DNA of 64,000 bases, from the NCBI GenBank assembly GCA_001767455.1, contig MELC01000030.1:46461-110460 (forward strand), given 5' to 3'. The position numbers were made by a program, and so were the translations under genes. Shown piece after piece: positions 26,102 to 36,112 of this stretch. This DNA comes from Acidobacteria bacterium RIFCSPLOWO2_12_FULL_66_21. Lineage in GTDB: Bacteria; Acidobacteriota; Vicinamibacteria; Vicinamibacterales; 2-12-FULL-66-21. The stretch's first letter is position 1, and every line of letters starts with the position of its first letter. The notes beneath the pieces are model-generated. The model was not told where the DNA came from. It saw only the letters and a list, made by a program, of their open reading frames with translations, and made no database searches.

Positions 26102-27733
26102 TCACTTCACCGGCGGCAGCCGCAGGGAGATCGTCTCGGACCCGCCTTCGCCGAGCACGAACCTGGGCGCGCCGTCCCGCGCCTCTTCGAGGAATTTCGG
26201 ATCTTCCCACTGGCCCGCCTCGATGAAGTCTCGCGCGATCGCGCGATAAGCGCCCGCCGGCAGGCCGGCGATCGAGAAGCGCCCGTCAATCCCCGGGCGG
26301 ATCGCGCGGATGAACCGCGATTCCGGCAGCCAGAGTTCCGGATCGTCGGCAAAGACGACGACGGTGGCCGCGGACGTCGGCGCCCCGCGGCTGTCTGCGA
26401 CCGTCCCCGCGAGCCTGCCGACCTTTCGTGTGAGGACGATTTTCAGCCCCGCGATCTCCTTGCCGCCGGTGGGCACGTCCCAGGGAACGTCCGTGATGTC
26501 TTTGTCAGCGAGCCGTACCGAGGCCATCATCCAGTCCTCCGGCGCACCGATGACTCGAAACACGAACGGCCCTCCGAGGCCTGTCATTTTGAAGGACCAG
26601 TCGGTATCCACGGCGACAATGCGGACGGTCGGGAGCACTTTTCCCAGCGGCGCCTCGAGCGCCACGCGAACACCCGACGTTGAGAAAGGCAATGGCGCCC
26701 CGTCGTCGGAGGCCAGCGTCCCGAGGACGGTACTGCCCGTCTTCGAGACCAGCTCGATACCCTGAATGTCTGCGTCTGCGACCGTCAGCGTCTGCTCTCC
26801 GCCGCCTCCGAAGACGCCGTATGTGCCCGCGGCCACATCCTTGAACTCGAAGGAGCCGTCTGCCGCTGTTCTGACACTTCGTGACCCGGCCACCATCATG
26901 ATTCCCGGATACGTGTAGGCGAGCGACACGCCGGCTCCGCTCATTGATTGGCCGTTTTCGCGGCGGACGACGCCGGCGATGCGCACTGTGCGGACGGCGT
27001 GCAGGCTGAAGATCAGATCCGCGCGCCGCTCCGAGGGTCTGAGCGGGATGAGCTGGGCGGAGTCGGCCGCACCACCCGGGAAGTAGGTCGAGGCGTAGCC
27101 GAAGGTCTCTTGCTTCTCGTTGCGCCACGTTTCAGTGGACGAAGCCACGACGTAGTAGTCGCCCGGCTGGAGACCCGCGACGCGGAACTGTCCGAGATCG
27201 TCGGTCGTGGCCGTGCCAATCGGGAACGGCACGCGCTTCCCGAGGTCGTACCGGGTGCCAAGCACGTCGACCCTGACGCCCGGATACGGCTCGCCGAGCT
27301 CGTCGGTGATTCGGCCGGAGAGGACGCCTCCCCGCGGCAACGCGATGTCGAGGTCCTCGATAGTCCGCCCCGCGCGGAGCGTGACCGCGAGGCCCAGCTC
27401 GCGCGGCCGCCGTTGGCCGTACTGGACGTTCAGATACCCGGCGCGACTCGCGGCAATGTAGCAGGACCCTGGCGGTACATCCTTGAACTCGAAACGGCCG
27501 CTCGCGTCCGTGTTGGCGATGAGGGGTCGCGACCAGGCGGATCCCCCTGCGGGGGTGAGGCTGAGGCGCGCGCGGCGCAGCGGCTTCCCGGTGTCTGCCG
27601 CGATGACGCGACCGCGGATGCCGCCAGGCTTCACCTCGACCGCTGCCGCTGACGACGGCGGTTGCGCGGCCGCGGGCACGAAGGACAGCGCAAGGACGGC
27701 AGCCGCGAAGACGACACTGGTACTGATCTTCAT
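26102..27733 (-). CDS. exported carboxypeptidase-regulatory-like (CarboxypepD_reg) protein, copy 2
   Basis: A 543-residue protein with signal peptide MKISTSVVFAAAVLALSFVP. It consists of repeated beta-sandwich domains: GGIRGRVIAADTGKPLRRAR at about 37, then GVLSGRITDELGEPYPGVRV, RIAGVVRRENGQSMSGAGVS and KVGRLAGTVADSRGAPTSAA. It is probably surface- or periplasm-located. It overlaps its upstream paralogue as ATGA and shares its whole layout, including the closing IYRAIARDF-like segment, so the pair arose by tandem duplication. No catalytic residues are visible. Such proteins may bind polymers or assist TonB-type receptors (inference). Confidence 0.82.
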   Translation of the reverse strand: MKISTSVVFAAAVLALSFVPAAAQPPSSAAAVEVKPGGIRGRVIAADTGKPLRRARLSLTPAGGSAWSRPLIANTDASGRFEFKDVPPGSCYIAASRAGYLNVQYGQRRPRELGLAVTLRAGRTIEDLDIALPRGGVLSGRITDELGEPYPGVRVDVLGTRYDLGKRVPFPIGTATTDDLGQFRVAGLQPGDYYVVASSTETWRNEKQETFGYASTYFPGGAADSAQLIPLRPSERRADLIFSLHAVRTVRIAGVVRRENGQSMSGAGVSLAYTYPGIMMVAGSRSVRTAADGSFEFKDVAAGTYGVFGGGGEQTLTVADADIQGIELVSKTGSTVLGTLASDDGAPLPFSTSGVRVALEAPLGKVLPTVRIVAVDTDWSFKMTGLGGPFVFRVIGAPEDWMMASVRLADKDITDVPWDVPTGGKEIAGLKIVLTRKVGRLAGTVADSRGAPTSAATVVVFADDPELWLPESRFIRAIRPGIDGRFSIAGLPAGAYRAIARDFIEAGQWEDPKFLEEARDGAPRFVLGEGGSETISLRLPPVK

Positions 27734-29385
27734 CGCGGCCGCTCCAGCGTCAGCGTGATTGGTTCAGCCGCCCCTTCGCCAAGCTCGAGGCGGACGGCAT
27801 CCTTCAGCAGGCCGCGGAGGAAATCAGCATCTTCCCATTGCCCGGCGGCCACGAAGTCGCGCGCAATCGCGCGGTAGATTCCCGGCGGAAGACCGGCGAC
27901 GCTGAAACGGCCCCGGTCGTCCGGGCGCGCGATCTTGATGAAGCGCGATGCCAACCCCCACGTCGAGGGGTTTTCGCCAAAGACAATCACGGTCGCGTCC
28001 GGCGCCGGCGCGCCCGCACGGTCGATCACTTCGCCGTTCACCCGTGCTGTCCTGCGGCTCAACACAATCTGCACGCCGGCGACGTCAGGACCGCCCCTCG
28101 TTATCGTGAAGGGGGCGTCGGTGATGTCGCGCCCCCCGGCAATGACGCTCTTCACCATCCATTCGTCCGGAAGTCCCGTCACCCGGAACAGGTACGGTCC
28201 GTCCACGTCGGCGATGCGGAACGACCAATCCGGCCGCGGCGGCTGTTCGCGCGGCGCGGCCCACATCGGCAGCACGCTCGCCGGATCCGCTCCGACGGGA
28301 ATGACGCGCAGGCGCGACACTGGGATTGGCGGGACCCCGCCTTCATCGGTCGCGATCGAACCCGAGACGCCGCTCGGCGGCCGCGGTGTCAGGACAACGT
28401 CCCGGACCTCATCGTTGTTGACCGTGACGGGAAGGCTCGTGCGGTCCGTGGGACCGCTGGAATACACGATGAACTCGCCAGGCGCGAGCTTCGTGAACTC
28501 GAAGGCTCCGTGCGCATCGGTCCTGCCGGTTCCGCCGAAACCGGAGGACATCAGATCGCCGCCCGTCGTGCGCGTGATTCGACTGAGGTTGACCACCTGC
28601 CCGGCGAGCGGCTCGCCGCGCGCGTCCTCCAGGATGCCGGTAATCTTCGCGGCCCGGCCGGCCAGAAGGCGGAAGTCGAGCCCGGAGACCTCCTGCCCGA
28701 CCGAGAGGCTCGTGCTTTGCGGCCCCTCGGCGCTCGTCACGCCAGGAAAATACGTCAACGCGTACACGTACGTGTTCTTCCCGTCGTCGCCTTCCCACAC
28801 CTCGGTCGTCGAGGCGCGGACCTGGTACGAGCCCGGCTGGAGACCGCTGAGGCGATACTCGCCTGCGTCGTTGGTTGCCGTGATCCGCGCGGCGACCGCG
28901 ACGCGCCGGCCGCGGATGTACCGCAGCTCCACGGCTTCAACGCGGACGTCGGGCGCGGGATCGCCCTGCTCGTCAGCGATCCGGCCGGCGAGCACGCCGC
29001 CCCTGAACAGCGCGATGTCCACGCCCCGGCGGATCTCGCCGCTTTCAACATCGAGCGTGCGCCCGGTTTCTCCCGGACGACGCTGCCCGTATTCGATTGT
29101 GAGGTACCCCGCGCGGGTAGCCGTGATCCGGTAGGAGCCGGGTGGCACGTCGGTCAGCTCGAACACGCCTTTGATATCGGTGACCGCTGTCACCGGGTTC
29201 GCCAACTGCCCGGTGAGCGTGATCTTCACGCGGTGCAGCGGCAGATCGGCTGCGGCGGCGGTCACGCGGCCGCGAATCGTCGCGCCCGGTGCCGACGGCG
29301 TCGCCGGCCTCGCGGCGCCGTCGCGCGGATTCTGCGCGGCGCCGCAAAGCACGGCCGAGAGAACGAGCCAGAAGGCCAGAGCCAT
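27730..29385 (-). CDS. exported carboxypeptidase-regulatory-like protein, copy 1
   Basis: A 551-residue paralogue of the following gene, with GGAGAATC before the ATG and a signal peptide (MALAFWLVLSAVLCGAAQ). Beta-sandwich units begin ATIRGRVTAAAADLPLHRVK, GVLAGRIADEQGDPAPDVRV, KITGILEDARGEPLAGQVVN and RVNGEVIDRAGAPAPDATVI. The tails of both proteins share GIYRAIARDF and AAGQWEDADFL-like segments. It is 43 bases downstream of an S9 peptidase, with a GCCGGGGC palindrome between, and the three are read in the same direction. The function is unknown. Confidence 0.82.
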   Translation of the reverse strand: MALAFWLVLSAVLCGAAQNPRDGAARPATPSAPGATIRGRVTAAAADLPLHRVKITLTGQLANPVTAVTDIKGVFELTDVPPGSYRITATRAGYLTIEYGQRRPGETGRTLDVESGEIRRGVDIALFRGGVLAGRIADEQGDPAPDVRVEAVELRYIRGRRVAVAARITATNDAGEYRLSGLQPGSYQVRASTTEVWEGDDGKNTYVYALTYFPGVTSAEGPQSTSLSVGQEVSGLDFRLLAGRAAKITGILEDARGEPLAGQVVNLSRITRTTGGDLMSSGFGGTGRTDAHGAFEFTKLAPGEFIVYSSGPTDRTSLPVTVNNDEVRDVVLTPRPPSGVSGSIATDEGGVPPIPVSRLRVIPVGADPASVLPMWAAPREQPPRPDWSFRIADVDGPYLFRVTGLPDEWMVKSVIAGGRDITDAPFTITRGGPDVAGVQIVLSRRTARVNGEVIDRAGAPAPDATVIVFGENPSTWGLASRFIKIARPDDRGRFSVAGLPPGIYRAIARDFVAAGQWEDADFLRGLLKDAVRLELGEGAAEPITLTLERPR

Positions 29386-29398
29386 GATTCTCCTGGAC

Positions 29399-29420
29399 GC
29401 CGGGGCTTAAAAGCCCCGGC
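29399..29420. repeat. GCCGGGGCTT/AAGCCCCGGC palindrome
   Basis: Near-perfect 22-base palindrome (GCCGGGGCTT-AA-AAGCCCCGGC) followed by CTAC. It lies between the S9 peptidase stop and the next gene on the same strand. It belongs by style to the TGAA/TTTA-loop palindromes elsewhere in the window. Confidence 0.55.
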
Positions 29421-29428
29421 CTACGGCT

Positions 29429-32422
29429 TCATTTGGCGGCCTCCGTCGTCGTGATCTTCTTCGGGGGCGCCGGCTTCGCCTTGCGGTCCTTCAGGTGCTG
29501 CTCCATCTGGAGCCGCGGCACGCCCTTGGTCAACCAGTCGGGCGCCGGCGCGCCCATGAGGTAATGGTCGAAGAACTCCTTCATGCGGACGGTGTAGTCG
29601 CGCTGGTTCGGGCGGCGCGCGAGGCTGTGGTTCTCTCCCGGATACTCGAGCATGATCACCGGCTTCTGAAGCCGCCGGAGCGTGTTGAAGTACTCGACAC
29701 CCTGCGTGAAGTCCACCGCGCCGTCCCTGTCGTTGTGCAGGATCATCAGCGGGGTCTTGACGTTTTTCGCGAAGAACACCGGCGAGTTCCGGTAGTAGGC
29801 GTCCCAGTTGTCCCAGTAGCCGCCCTTGAACCGCCCCTGGCTGCTCTCGAAGATCGCCTGGTTCGTGCCCCCCGTGTTCTTGTAGACCAGGCTGTACATG
29901 CTGACCATGTCGGTCAGCGGCGCCCCCGCGACCGCCGCCGCGAAAATGTCGGTCTGGGTGATGAGGAACGAAGTCTGGTACCCGCCCCATGAATGGCCGG
30001 TGATGCCCACGTGTTTGGGATCGACGACGCCCGTGGCGATCGCGGCCTTGACGGCGGGCACCATGCACCAGACGGCGGACATGCCCGGATCGTTGACCTT
30101 GTAGGTGATGTCCGGCACGAGCACGGCGTAGCCGTTGCTCGTGTAAACCGACCGGTTGAAGCCGTTCGCGCTCGGGCTGGCGAACTGGTTCGCGCCCTGC
30201 GACATCTTCTCGTAGAAGTTGACGAGCGTCGGATAGGCCTTGCCCTTCTCGTAGTTCGCCGGGAGGAACAGCGCCGCCTGGAGCTTGTCCCCCTTGTCGC
30301 ACGTGTAGTTCACGAGCTGCACTCCGGGGCTCCACGTGAACCGGGCGACCTGCGGCCGCATGTCCGTCAGCCGTGTGCCAGGCCCGAGCTTCGCGTCGGT
30401 GATGTAGTAATCGGCCGGCTCGAGCGACGTTTCCCGCGTGTAGACGTACTGATCGGCGTTCTTCGCCTTTGCAAGGCGCGTGAACGATGCGTCGCCCCAC
30501 ATCACCATCTGCGCGCCAGGCTTCCCGGGCTCGATGCGCGCGATTCCGCTCTTCTTGGTCCACTCGCCGTAGGCGCGGAAGTACTGAGGCTTCGTCAGGT
30601 CGATCCCCTCGTCGCGGTCCTGCGGCGGCTCCAGCGCGAAGCGCTGCTGGTACCTGATCGCGTCCTTCTTGCCGTTGACGGTCAGGTTCACCAGCGCGCC
30701 GCCGGCGACCGGCACCTGCCAGATGTCCCAGTTGTCGCTGAGGAGCACCGACTTGCTGTCGGCCGTCCATCCGACCGTGGAGGTCGGCGGCTTGATCACG
30801 TTGTGGTCGTCTTCGGTGTCGACGAAGGACACCGCCACTCCCTGCGTGATGTTGCGGGTCTGACCGGTGCTCATCGCGTAGACGAGATAGTTGCCGTCCT
30901 CGTAGTAGAGGACCGACTCGCCGTCGGGGGACGGACCGTTGAACCAGCGCACCCGCTTTGCGACCGGCTTTCGTTCTCCGGTCTCCATGTTGATCGCGTA
31001 GACGTCCTGGTAGCGGCGGCCGTCGATGTTCCCCATCATCTCGAACTCGCGCTCGTCGAAGCCGATGGCCCACATCTGTTTCGGCGCCACACTGACCGTG
31101 CGCACCTCGTCGTCCGCCAGCCGGATGAACTTCTGCGGCCCGACCCGATATTCGGCAAGGTAGTTGAACGCGCGATCGCGCGCCTCCTGGACCTGCTGCT
31201 GCGTCTGGAGGCGGGGGTCCTTCCAGTGCCAGAGCACGAGATCGACCTTCTCGTCCTGATCGGTGGCGTCGGCAGCCGGCGCCGGACGGTCCCCGGCTCC
31301 CTCGGGAGCGTCGGCGGCGGCCGCGTCCTTCTTCTGCGGGGTATGGATGCCAAACACCAGCGCCTGGCGGTCGTCGGTCCAGCTCGGCGCCCGATCGCCG
31401 CCGACGGTCATGCCCGCTGGAAAGCTCTTGTCGGCCGACGGCGTGTAGACGGTCTTCTTCGGTGCGGCCGCGCCGAAGCCGGTGAAGCCGACGACCGCGT
31501 ACACCTTGTCCTTCAACGCCTTGTCGTCCGTGCCCTTCAGCACCGACAGCGCATCTCCCTTTTCCGTCCAGCTCATGCGCTCGTAACTCGCCGCGCCGTT
31601 GTCGAGCACCGTCACGGCACGCGTCGCGAGATCGTGGATCTGGATGCCGTTGCCGACCTTGTCCTGCGCGTCGATGGTGGTCGCGAGGAACTTGCCGTCC
31701 TTGTTGAACGCGAACTCGGCGACGTTGCCGACGTTAATCTCCTGGCCGGTTGCCAGCTCGCGCAGGATCAGATCCGTGCCCTTCGGTTGATCGCTCGCCG
31801 CCGCAGCCGGCGCCGCCGGCGCACCGCCACGTCCGCCCGCCGGAGGGGCCGCCGCTCCCCTCCCGCCAGCCTCCTGCGCCGGCGCTCGGTGGAGCGCAAT
31901 CCATGCCGGTGATTCTCCCGAGAACGCGAACCGGCGGATCCGCGGGTACTCCTGCTTCTCGCCGGAGGCCGGATTCACGATCGTGACGGCGGGCTGAATC
32001 GGCCGGCGCTGCCGGCGCATGCGGTCCGCGTCGCGCTTGGCCGGATACGTGGTGAAGGCCATCCACCTGGCATCGCTGGAAAACGCCAGCGACGCGCTTG
32101 GCGCCGTGCCGCCCCGGCCTCCTCCCCCGCCGCCGCCCGCCGGTGACTCGCCCGCATCGAACCGCAGCTCCTTGTCGGCATGCGTCCGCCGCACGACAAC
32201 CTCGCCGTCCCCCTCGCTCGCGGCGACCCGATACGCGAACCATTCGCCGTCGTTCGACAGGACGGTCGCGCCGATGTTCTTCCAGGCAATGATGTCCTCG
32301 AGCTGGACAGTACGGGTGGCTGTCGGCGTGGCGGCCTGCTCCATGCGGGGAGCCGGGCCGACCAGCGGCGCCAGGGATAAAACGGCAATGGCGACTATCA
32401 GCCGGTACGCGCGGTTCTTCAT
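29429..32422 (-). CDS. exported S9 family peptidase, long form
   Basis: A 997-residue peptidase. The start [20 protein letters not shown] has GAGGA ahead and is a signal peptide. In-frame sequence further upstream is only heptad repeat. The N-terminal propeller (about 50-720) contains Gly/Ala-rich inserts. The C-terminal hydrolase has Ser in [14 protein letters not shown], Asp in [14 protein letters not shown] and His in [11 protein letters not shown]. The C-terminal tail is Lys/Pro-rich. It probably degrades peptides in the periplasm. The two regulatory-like proteins follow on the same strand and lysC is divergent. Confidence 0.9.
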   Translation of the reverse strand: MKNRAYRLIVAIAVLSLAPLVGPAPRMEQAATPTATRTVQLEDIIAWKNIGATVLSNDGEWFAYRVAASEGDGEVVVRRTHADKELRFDAGESPAGGGGGGGRGGTAPSASLAFSSDARWMAFTTYPAKRDADRMRRQRRPIQPAVTIVNPASGEKQEYPRIRRFAFSGESPAWIALHRAPAQEAGGRGAAAPPAGGRGGAPAAPAAAASDQPKGTDLILRELATGQEINVGNVAEFAFNKDGKFLATTIDAQDKVGNGIQIHDLATRAVTVLDNGAASYERMSWTEKGDALSVLKGTDDKALKDKVYAVVGFTGFGAAAPKKTVYTPSADKSFPAGMTVGGDRAPSWTDDRQALVFGIHTPQKKDAAAADAPEGAGDRPAPAADATDQDEKVDLVLWHWKDPRLQTQQQVQEARDRAFNYLAEYRVGPQKFIRLADDEVRTVSVAPKQMWAIGFDEREFEMMGNIDGRRYQDVYAINMETGERKPVAKRVRWFNGPSPDGESVLYYEDGNYLVYAMSTGQTRNITQGVAVSFVDTEDDHNVIKPPTSTVGWTADSKSVLLSDNWDIWQVPVAGGALVNLTVNGKKDAIRYQQRFALEPPQDRDEGIDLTKPQYFRAYGEWTKKSGIARIEPGKPGAQMVMWGDASFTRLAKAKNADQYVYTRETSLEPADYYITDAKLGPGTRLTDMRPQVARFTWSPGVQLVNYTCDKGDKLQAALFLPANYEKGKAYPTLVNFYEKMSQGANQFASPSANGFNRSVYTSNGYAVLVPDITYKVNDPGMSAVWCMVPAVKAAIATGVVDPKHVGITGHSWGGYQTSFLITQTDIFAAAVAGAPLTDMVSMYSLVYKNTGGTNQAIFESSQGRFKGGYWDNWDAYYRNSPVFFAKNVKTPLMILHNDRDGAVDFTQGVEYFNTLRRLQKPVIMLEYPGENHSLARRPNQRDYTVRMKEFFDHYLMGAPAPDWLTKGVPRLQMEQHLKDRKAKPAPPKKITTTEAAK

Positions 32423-32489
32423 GACAGGTCCTCTTGGGCGATGGGGGTTCCGAAAAGAGGGTGTTATGGTAGCAGAGAAGGACCTTCGC

Positions 32490-32615
32490 GGCTCGGGGCT
32501 CGTGGCTCGTGGCTCGCAGCTCGCGGCTCGCAACTCGCAGCTCGCTGCTCGGGGCTCGGGGCTCGGGGCCGAGGACTCAAAACTCAAAACTCAGAACTCA
32601 GAACTCACAACTGTC
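32490..32615 (+). repeat. 18-unit heptad array ending at the lysC start codon
   Basis: Exactly 18 seven-base units with no phase slip, the last base touching the lysC ATG. Units share CTC at positions 3-5: GGCTCGG, GGCTCGT (x2), GGCTCGC, AGCTCGC and so on, then AACTCAA, AACTCAG (x2), AACTCAC and AACTGTC. The array changes from GCTCG to ACTCA type midway and keeps phase. It holds no Shine-Dalgarno sequence for lysC. Confidence 0.9.
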
Positions 32616-33827
32616 ATGTCCATCGTTGTCCAGAAGTACGGCGGATCGAGCGTCGCGGACGTGGACAAGATCCGCGCCGTTGCCGCTCGAGTCATGGAAA
32701 CCAGCCGCGCGGGGCACGACGTCGTCGTAGTCGTGTCGGCGATGGGCGATACGACGGATGAGCTCATTGCGCTCGCGCGGAAGGTCTCGGCCAACCCGGA
32801 ACGCCGCGAGCTGGACATGCTGCTCTCGGTCGGCGAGCGGATCTCGATGGCGCTGCTGTCGATCGCGATCCGTGAGCTGGGTGGGGACGCGATCAGCTTC
32901 ACCGGCAGCCAGTCCGGCATCATCACGAACGACCGTCACGTCGACGCCCGCATCATCGAAGTGCGGCCGTTCAGGGTGCAGGACGAGCTGGCGCGCGGAC
33001 GGGTGGTGGTGATTGCCGGATACCAGGGTGTCTCCTATGCGCGAGAAGTCACCACGCTCGGCCGGGGCGGCAGCGATACCACCGCGGTCGCGATGGCCGC
33101 GGCACTCGGCGCCGACTGGTGCGAGATCTGCTCGGACGTGGCCGGCGTCTACACCGCGGACCCGCGCGTCGTGCCCGAAGCGACCCGCATTCCCGCCTTG
33201 TCGTACGAAGAGACACAGGAGCTGGCGGAGTCAGGCGCGAAGGTCCTGAACGCGCAGGCGGTGGAATTCGCGAAGAAGGCCGGCATCGCCATCTATGCCC
33301 GGGCGACGGCCGGCGCGCTGCCGGGCGACGACCCGTCGAGAGACGGCACCGTCGTGCGCAAGTTCGCGCCGCGCCTTCCGGGCAGCGTGGCCGGCGTGGC
33401 CAGCGAAGGCGACATCCTGGTGCTGCAGGCTGCCGGAGACGTCGAGCGGCTGCTCACCCTGCTGGACAATCGCGGGGTCGTCGGCAAGCAGCTTCATGCC
33501 ACGTCGGTCGGCGGGCCGGGGGACGGCGTGGCGCTCGTGATCTCGCGCGAGAACCTGCACAACGAGGAGCAGGTCCGTCGTGATATCGCCGCCGCGTTCG
33601 CGGCCACGGCGCGGCTCATCGACACGCTCGGCGCCGTCAGCGTCGTCGGCGCCGGGATCAACGCGAGCTATGCAAACGTCCGGCGCGGGACGTCGGCGCT
33701 TCGAGAGGCCGGCATCGCCCCGGAGGCGATGGCGACCTCCTCGTTCCGCATCACGTGGCTCGTGCCGCGACCGCAGCTCAATGACTCGGTCAAGACGCTG
33801 CACCGCAGCTTTCTCGAGAACTCATAG
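32616..33827 (+). CDS. lysC: aspartate kinase
   Basis: A 403-residue enzyme that phosphorylates aspartate, the first step towards lysine, threonine, methionine and diaminopimelate. It starts [20 protein letters not shown], with the KYGGSS kinase motif at residues 7-12. [14 protein letters not shown] and [17 protein letters not shown] are intact. Two ACT domains follow from about residue 265 ([32 protein letters not shown]), so feedback control by an end-product amino acid is expected. The ATG abuts a heptad array and has no Shine-Dalgarno sequence. It stands alone rather than with asd or dapA. Confidence 0.96.
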   Translation: MSIVVQKYGGSSVADVDKIRAVAARVMETSRAGHDVVVVVSAMGDTTDELIALARKVSANPERRELDMLLSVGERISMALLSIAIRELGGDAISFTGSQSGIITNDRHVDARIIEVRPFRVQDELARGRVVVIAGYQGVSYAREVTTLGRGGSDTTAVAMAAALGADWCEICSDVAGVYTADPRVVPEATRIPALSYEETQELAESGAKVLNAQAVEFAKKAGIAIYARATAGALPGDDPSRDGTVVRKFAPRLPGSVAGVASEGDILVLQAAGDVERLLTLLDNRGVVGKQLHATSVGGPGDGVALVISRENLHNEEQVRRDIAAAFAATARLIDTLGAVSVVGAGINASYANVRRGTSALREAGIAPEAMATSSFRITWLVPRPQLNDSVKTLHRSFLENS

Positions 33828-33937
33828 AGCGCGTCGCAGAATTACCTGTAGCGCAGCCCTTTAGGGCTGCCCGCGGCCGCTTGGCAGGCCTGAAGGCCTG
33901 CGCTACAAGAGGCCGCGGTTGGTTTCGCGACGCGCTC
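33827..33937. repeat. nested palindromes between lysC and modC
   Basis: Perfect 11-base outer arms, GAGCGCGTCGC (33827-33837) and GCGACGCGCTC (33927-33937), enclose GCAGCCC-TTTA-GGGCTGC and GCAGGCC-TGAA-GGCCTGC, flanked by GTAGC and GCTAC. It sits between two facing stop codons and could end transcription from both sides. Confidence 0.75.
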
Positions 33938-33944
33938 TGAGAAC

Positions 33945-34595
33945 CTATAGAACCTCCGCCGGCGCCCCCGCCCGAATGACCCGTCCGCCTTCGAGGACGA
34001 CGACGCGGTCGGCGAGTCGCCGAACCTCGTCCGCGTCATGCGTGACGTAGACGATCGGGACGCTCAGCTCGTCGCGGACGCGCTCGACATACGGGAGGAT
34101 CCTGCGGCGGCGCTCGACGTCGATGGCGGCCAGCGGCTCGTCGAGCAATAGCAGATCGGGGGCCGACATGAGCGCTCGCGCAAGCGCCACGCGCTGGCGC
34201 TCGCCCCCCGACAACTGCGGGACCCGGCGGTCGAGCAGATCCTCGATCTCCAGCATGCGCGTGACCGCCGTCAGGGCGAGCTTCTGGCCGTCCCGCCGGC
34301 CGTACAACACGTTGCGGCGGACGGTCAGGTGTGGAAAGAGCGCAACATCCTGCGTCACGTAGCCGATGTGCCGCTCGTAGGGGGCCAGGTCGATTCCCCG
34401 CGCGGCATCGAAGAGCGGGCGGGCAGCAAGGATGATCGACCCGGATGAGGGCTTCCGCAGGCCGGCAATGCAATCCAGGATCGTCGTCTTGCCCGCTCCG
34501 GAGGGCCCGAACAGCGCCGTGATCCGCGCGTCGAGACGTTCGTCGATTTCGAGCGTGAAGTCGCCTTGCCGCACGGTGATGGACAGCGCGATCAC
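33945..34595 (-). CDS. modC: molybdate ABC transporter ATP-binding protein, short form
   Basis: A 216-residue ABC ATPase: Walker A GPSGAGKTT (about 30-38), signature LSGGERQRVALARAL, Walker B LLLLDEPLAAID. Members of the ModC family usually carry a C-terminal Mop/TOBE domain that binds molybdate; this one stops right after the ATPase core. A TOBE domain is found instead on the divergent regulator at 36.1 kb. It overlaps modB as ATGA. The last codons and stop lie in a GGTTCTA heptad-like sequence. It powers molybdate or tungstate uptake. Confidence 0.88.
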   Translation of the reverse strand: MIALSITVRQGDFTLEIDERLDARITALFGPSGAGKTTILDCIAGLRKPSSGSIILAARPLFDAARGIDLAPYERHIGYVTQDVALFPHLTVRRNVLYGRRDGQKLALTAVTRMLEIEDLLDRRVPQLSGGERQRVALARALMSAPDLLLLDEPLAAIDVERRRRILPYVERVRDELSVPIVYVTHDADEVRRLADRVVVLEGGRVIRAGAPAEVL

Positions 34596-35257
34596 GACCG
34601 CACACCCGCGCGGGCGGCGATCCAGTTCGCGGTGCCCAGCGCCGCAAAGGCGATGACCGCGGACACCAGGACGAGGTGCATCGCGTCGGCGTCGCGTCCT
34701 GTTTCGGCGAACGAGTAGATCGCCACCGCGAGCGTGCGCGTCGCGCCGGGGATACTGCCGGCGATCATGATCGTCGCCCCGAATTCACCGAGGGCCCTGG
34801 CGAAGCCGAGCACGCTGCCGGCAATGACACCGGGCAACGCGAGCGGCAGCGTAATCGTCAGAAACACCCGCAACGGGCCCGCGCCGAGCGTGGCGGCCAC
34901 GGCCTCGTAGCGGTGGTCCACCTGCTCGAATCCGGCGCGCGAGGTGCGCACGAGCAGCGGCAGCCCCATCACCGCCATCGCCAGCACCACGGCTTTCCAC
35001 GTGAACACCACCTCGATGCCCGCGCGCTCCAGCACGCCGCCGATCGGGCCGCGCGGCGCGACGAGCATCAGCAGCAGCAGCCCCGTCGCGACCGGTGGCA
35101 GCACGAGCGGCAGCGAGACGAGGGTTTCGAGCAGCACGCGGCCGCGGAACTGCCGCCGGGCGAGCAGCCAGGCCAGGAAGAGGCCCGGCGGCAGCATCAG
35201 AAGGGTGGCGAACGCCGCGGTCGCCACCGTGAACCAGGTGATGTGCCAGATGTCCAT
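34592..35257 (-). CDS. modB: molybdate ABC transporter permease
   Basis: A 221-residue inner-membrane permease with five to six membrane segments. It starts MDIWHITWFTVATAAFATLL. The EAA loop that contacts the ATPase reads YEAVAATLGAGPLRVFLTIT. FARALGEFGATIMIAGSIPG is the ModB signature around the cytoplasmic loop. It overlaps modC as ATGA and lies three bases after modA, so modA-modB-modC form one operon. Confidence 0.93.
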   Translation of the reverse strand: MDIWHITWFTVATAAFATLLMLPPGLFLAWLLARRQFRGRVLLETLVSLPLVLPPVATGLLLLMLVAPRGPIGGVLERAGIEVVFTWKAVVLAMAVMGLPLLVRTSRAGFEQVDHRYEAVAATLGAGPLRVFLTITLPLALPGVIAGSVLGFARALGEFGATIMIAGSIPGATRTLAVAIYSFAETGRDADAMHLVLVSAVIAFAALGTANWIAARAGVRS

Positions 35258-35260
35258 GCC

Positions 35261-36052
35261 TTAGCGGGGAGCCGGCGCGGGCAGCGCGGGATGAGGGATG
35301 AGGAACTTGAAGCGCGCGAAGACGGACCGCGCTTCGCTGCCGCGCAGGTACTTCAGGAATCGCTCGGCGGCCGCGCGATTGGGCGTGTGCGTGGCGATCG
35401 CGGCGGGGTACACGATGGTCGGCGCCTGCGGTCCGGAAACGATGAAGCCGACCTCGACGCTCTGCGACCCTGCCGCGTCGGTCTCGTAGACGACCGCGGC
35501 ATCCGCACTGCCATTGGCCGCCGCCGCGAGGGCGGCGCGGACGGTGCTCACGGGCACCAGCCGTGGCCGCAGCCGATCCCACGCGCCAACGCGCTGCAGG
35601 AACTCCTTCGCGTAGACGCCGGCAGGCACGGCGGCCGGGTCGCCGACGGCGATGCGCCGGATGGATGGATCCTCAAGGTCGCGCCAGTCGCGGAGTCGGC
35701 GTCCGCTGCCCCGCCGAGCGACAACGGCCAGGCGCGTTGAAAGCAGGTTCACCCTCGTCGCCGGATCCATCGCACCGGAAGCGACGGCGACGTCCATCTG
35801 CGCGTCGTCGGCGCTGATGAAGAGATCGACCGGCGCGCCGTTGACGATCTGGCGCGCGAGCATATTCGACGGCCCGAAGTTGAAACGGACCTCGCCGTTG
35901 CCGGCCGCGCGGTAGGCCTTCGCGACCTCCTCGAGCGCGTCGGTGAGGCTCACGGCCGCGGAGACCGTGATGGTCTCTGGCGGCTCTCCGCGGGGCGTGT
36001 CTGAGACCAGGCCCACGAGCACCGTCACCAGAAATGCGCCTACCCGGAACAT
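35261..36052 (-). CDS. modA: molybdate-binding periplasmic protein
   Basis: A 263-residue substrate-binding protein with a signal peptide (MFRVGAFLVTVLVGLVSD). The oxyanion site residues are in VSAAVSLTDALEEVAKAY and FNFGPSNMLARQIVNGAPVD, and DLFISADDAQMD follows. These match ModA proteins, which bind molybdate or tungstate. YKEFL-like segment AKEFLQRVGAWDRL is also typical. It is first in modABC, and its 5' region faces the HTH-TOBE regulator. A TATTAA on its strand ends nine bases before the ATG, suggesting a very short leader. Confidence 0.93.
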   Translation of the reverse strand: MFRVGAFLVTVLVGLVSDTPRGEPPETITVSAAVSLTDALEEVAKAYRAAGNGEVRFNFGPSNMLARQIVNGAPVDLFISADDAQMDVAVASGAMDPATRVNLLSTRLAVVARRGSGRRLRDWRDLEDPSIRRIAVGDPAAVPAGVYAKEFLQRVGAWDRLRPRLVPVSTVRAALAAAANGSADAAVVYETDAAGSQSVEVGFIVSGPQAPTIVYPAAIATHTPNRAAAERFLKYLRGSEARSVFARFKFLIPHPALPAPAPR

Positions 36053-36112
36053 CAGGTCAGTTTAATACGGATTTATCTTGATTTCGAGTCGAGTTAATAC
36101 GATTGTTGCGGG
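36053..36112. promoter_or_regulatory. divergent modA / regulator control region with TTAATACG direct repeats
   Basis: A 60-base AT-rich region. TTAATACG occurs at 36062-36069 and 36094-36101, 32 bases apart (about three helical turns) in the same orientation, each followed by a GATT. Each copy lies just before one of the two divergent start codons. They are candidates for binding sites of the HTH-TOBE protein. No site matches the E. coli ModE palindrome closely. Confidence 0.5.

Noticed and set aside
32423..32587. In-frame N-terminal extension of the long S9 peptidase
   Set aside because: The extension (repeats of [13 protein letters not shown] type) is translated heptad array. A strong ribosome site and signal peptide mark the start at 32422.
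32423..32615. Lysine riboswitch ahead of lysC
   Set aside because: The region is almost wholly heptad repeat and shows none of the conserved lysine-riboswitch core segments that I could recognise.
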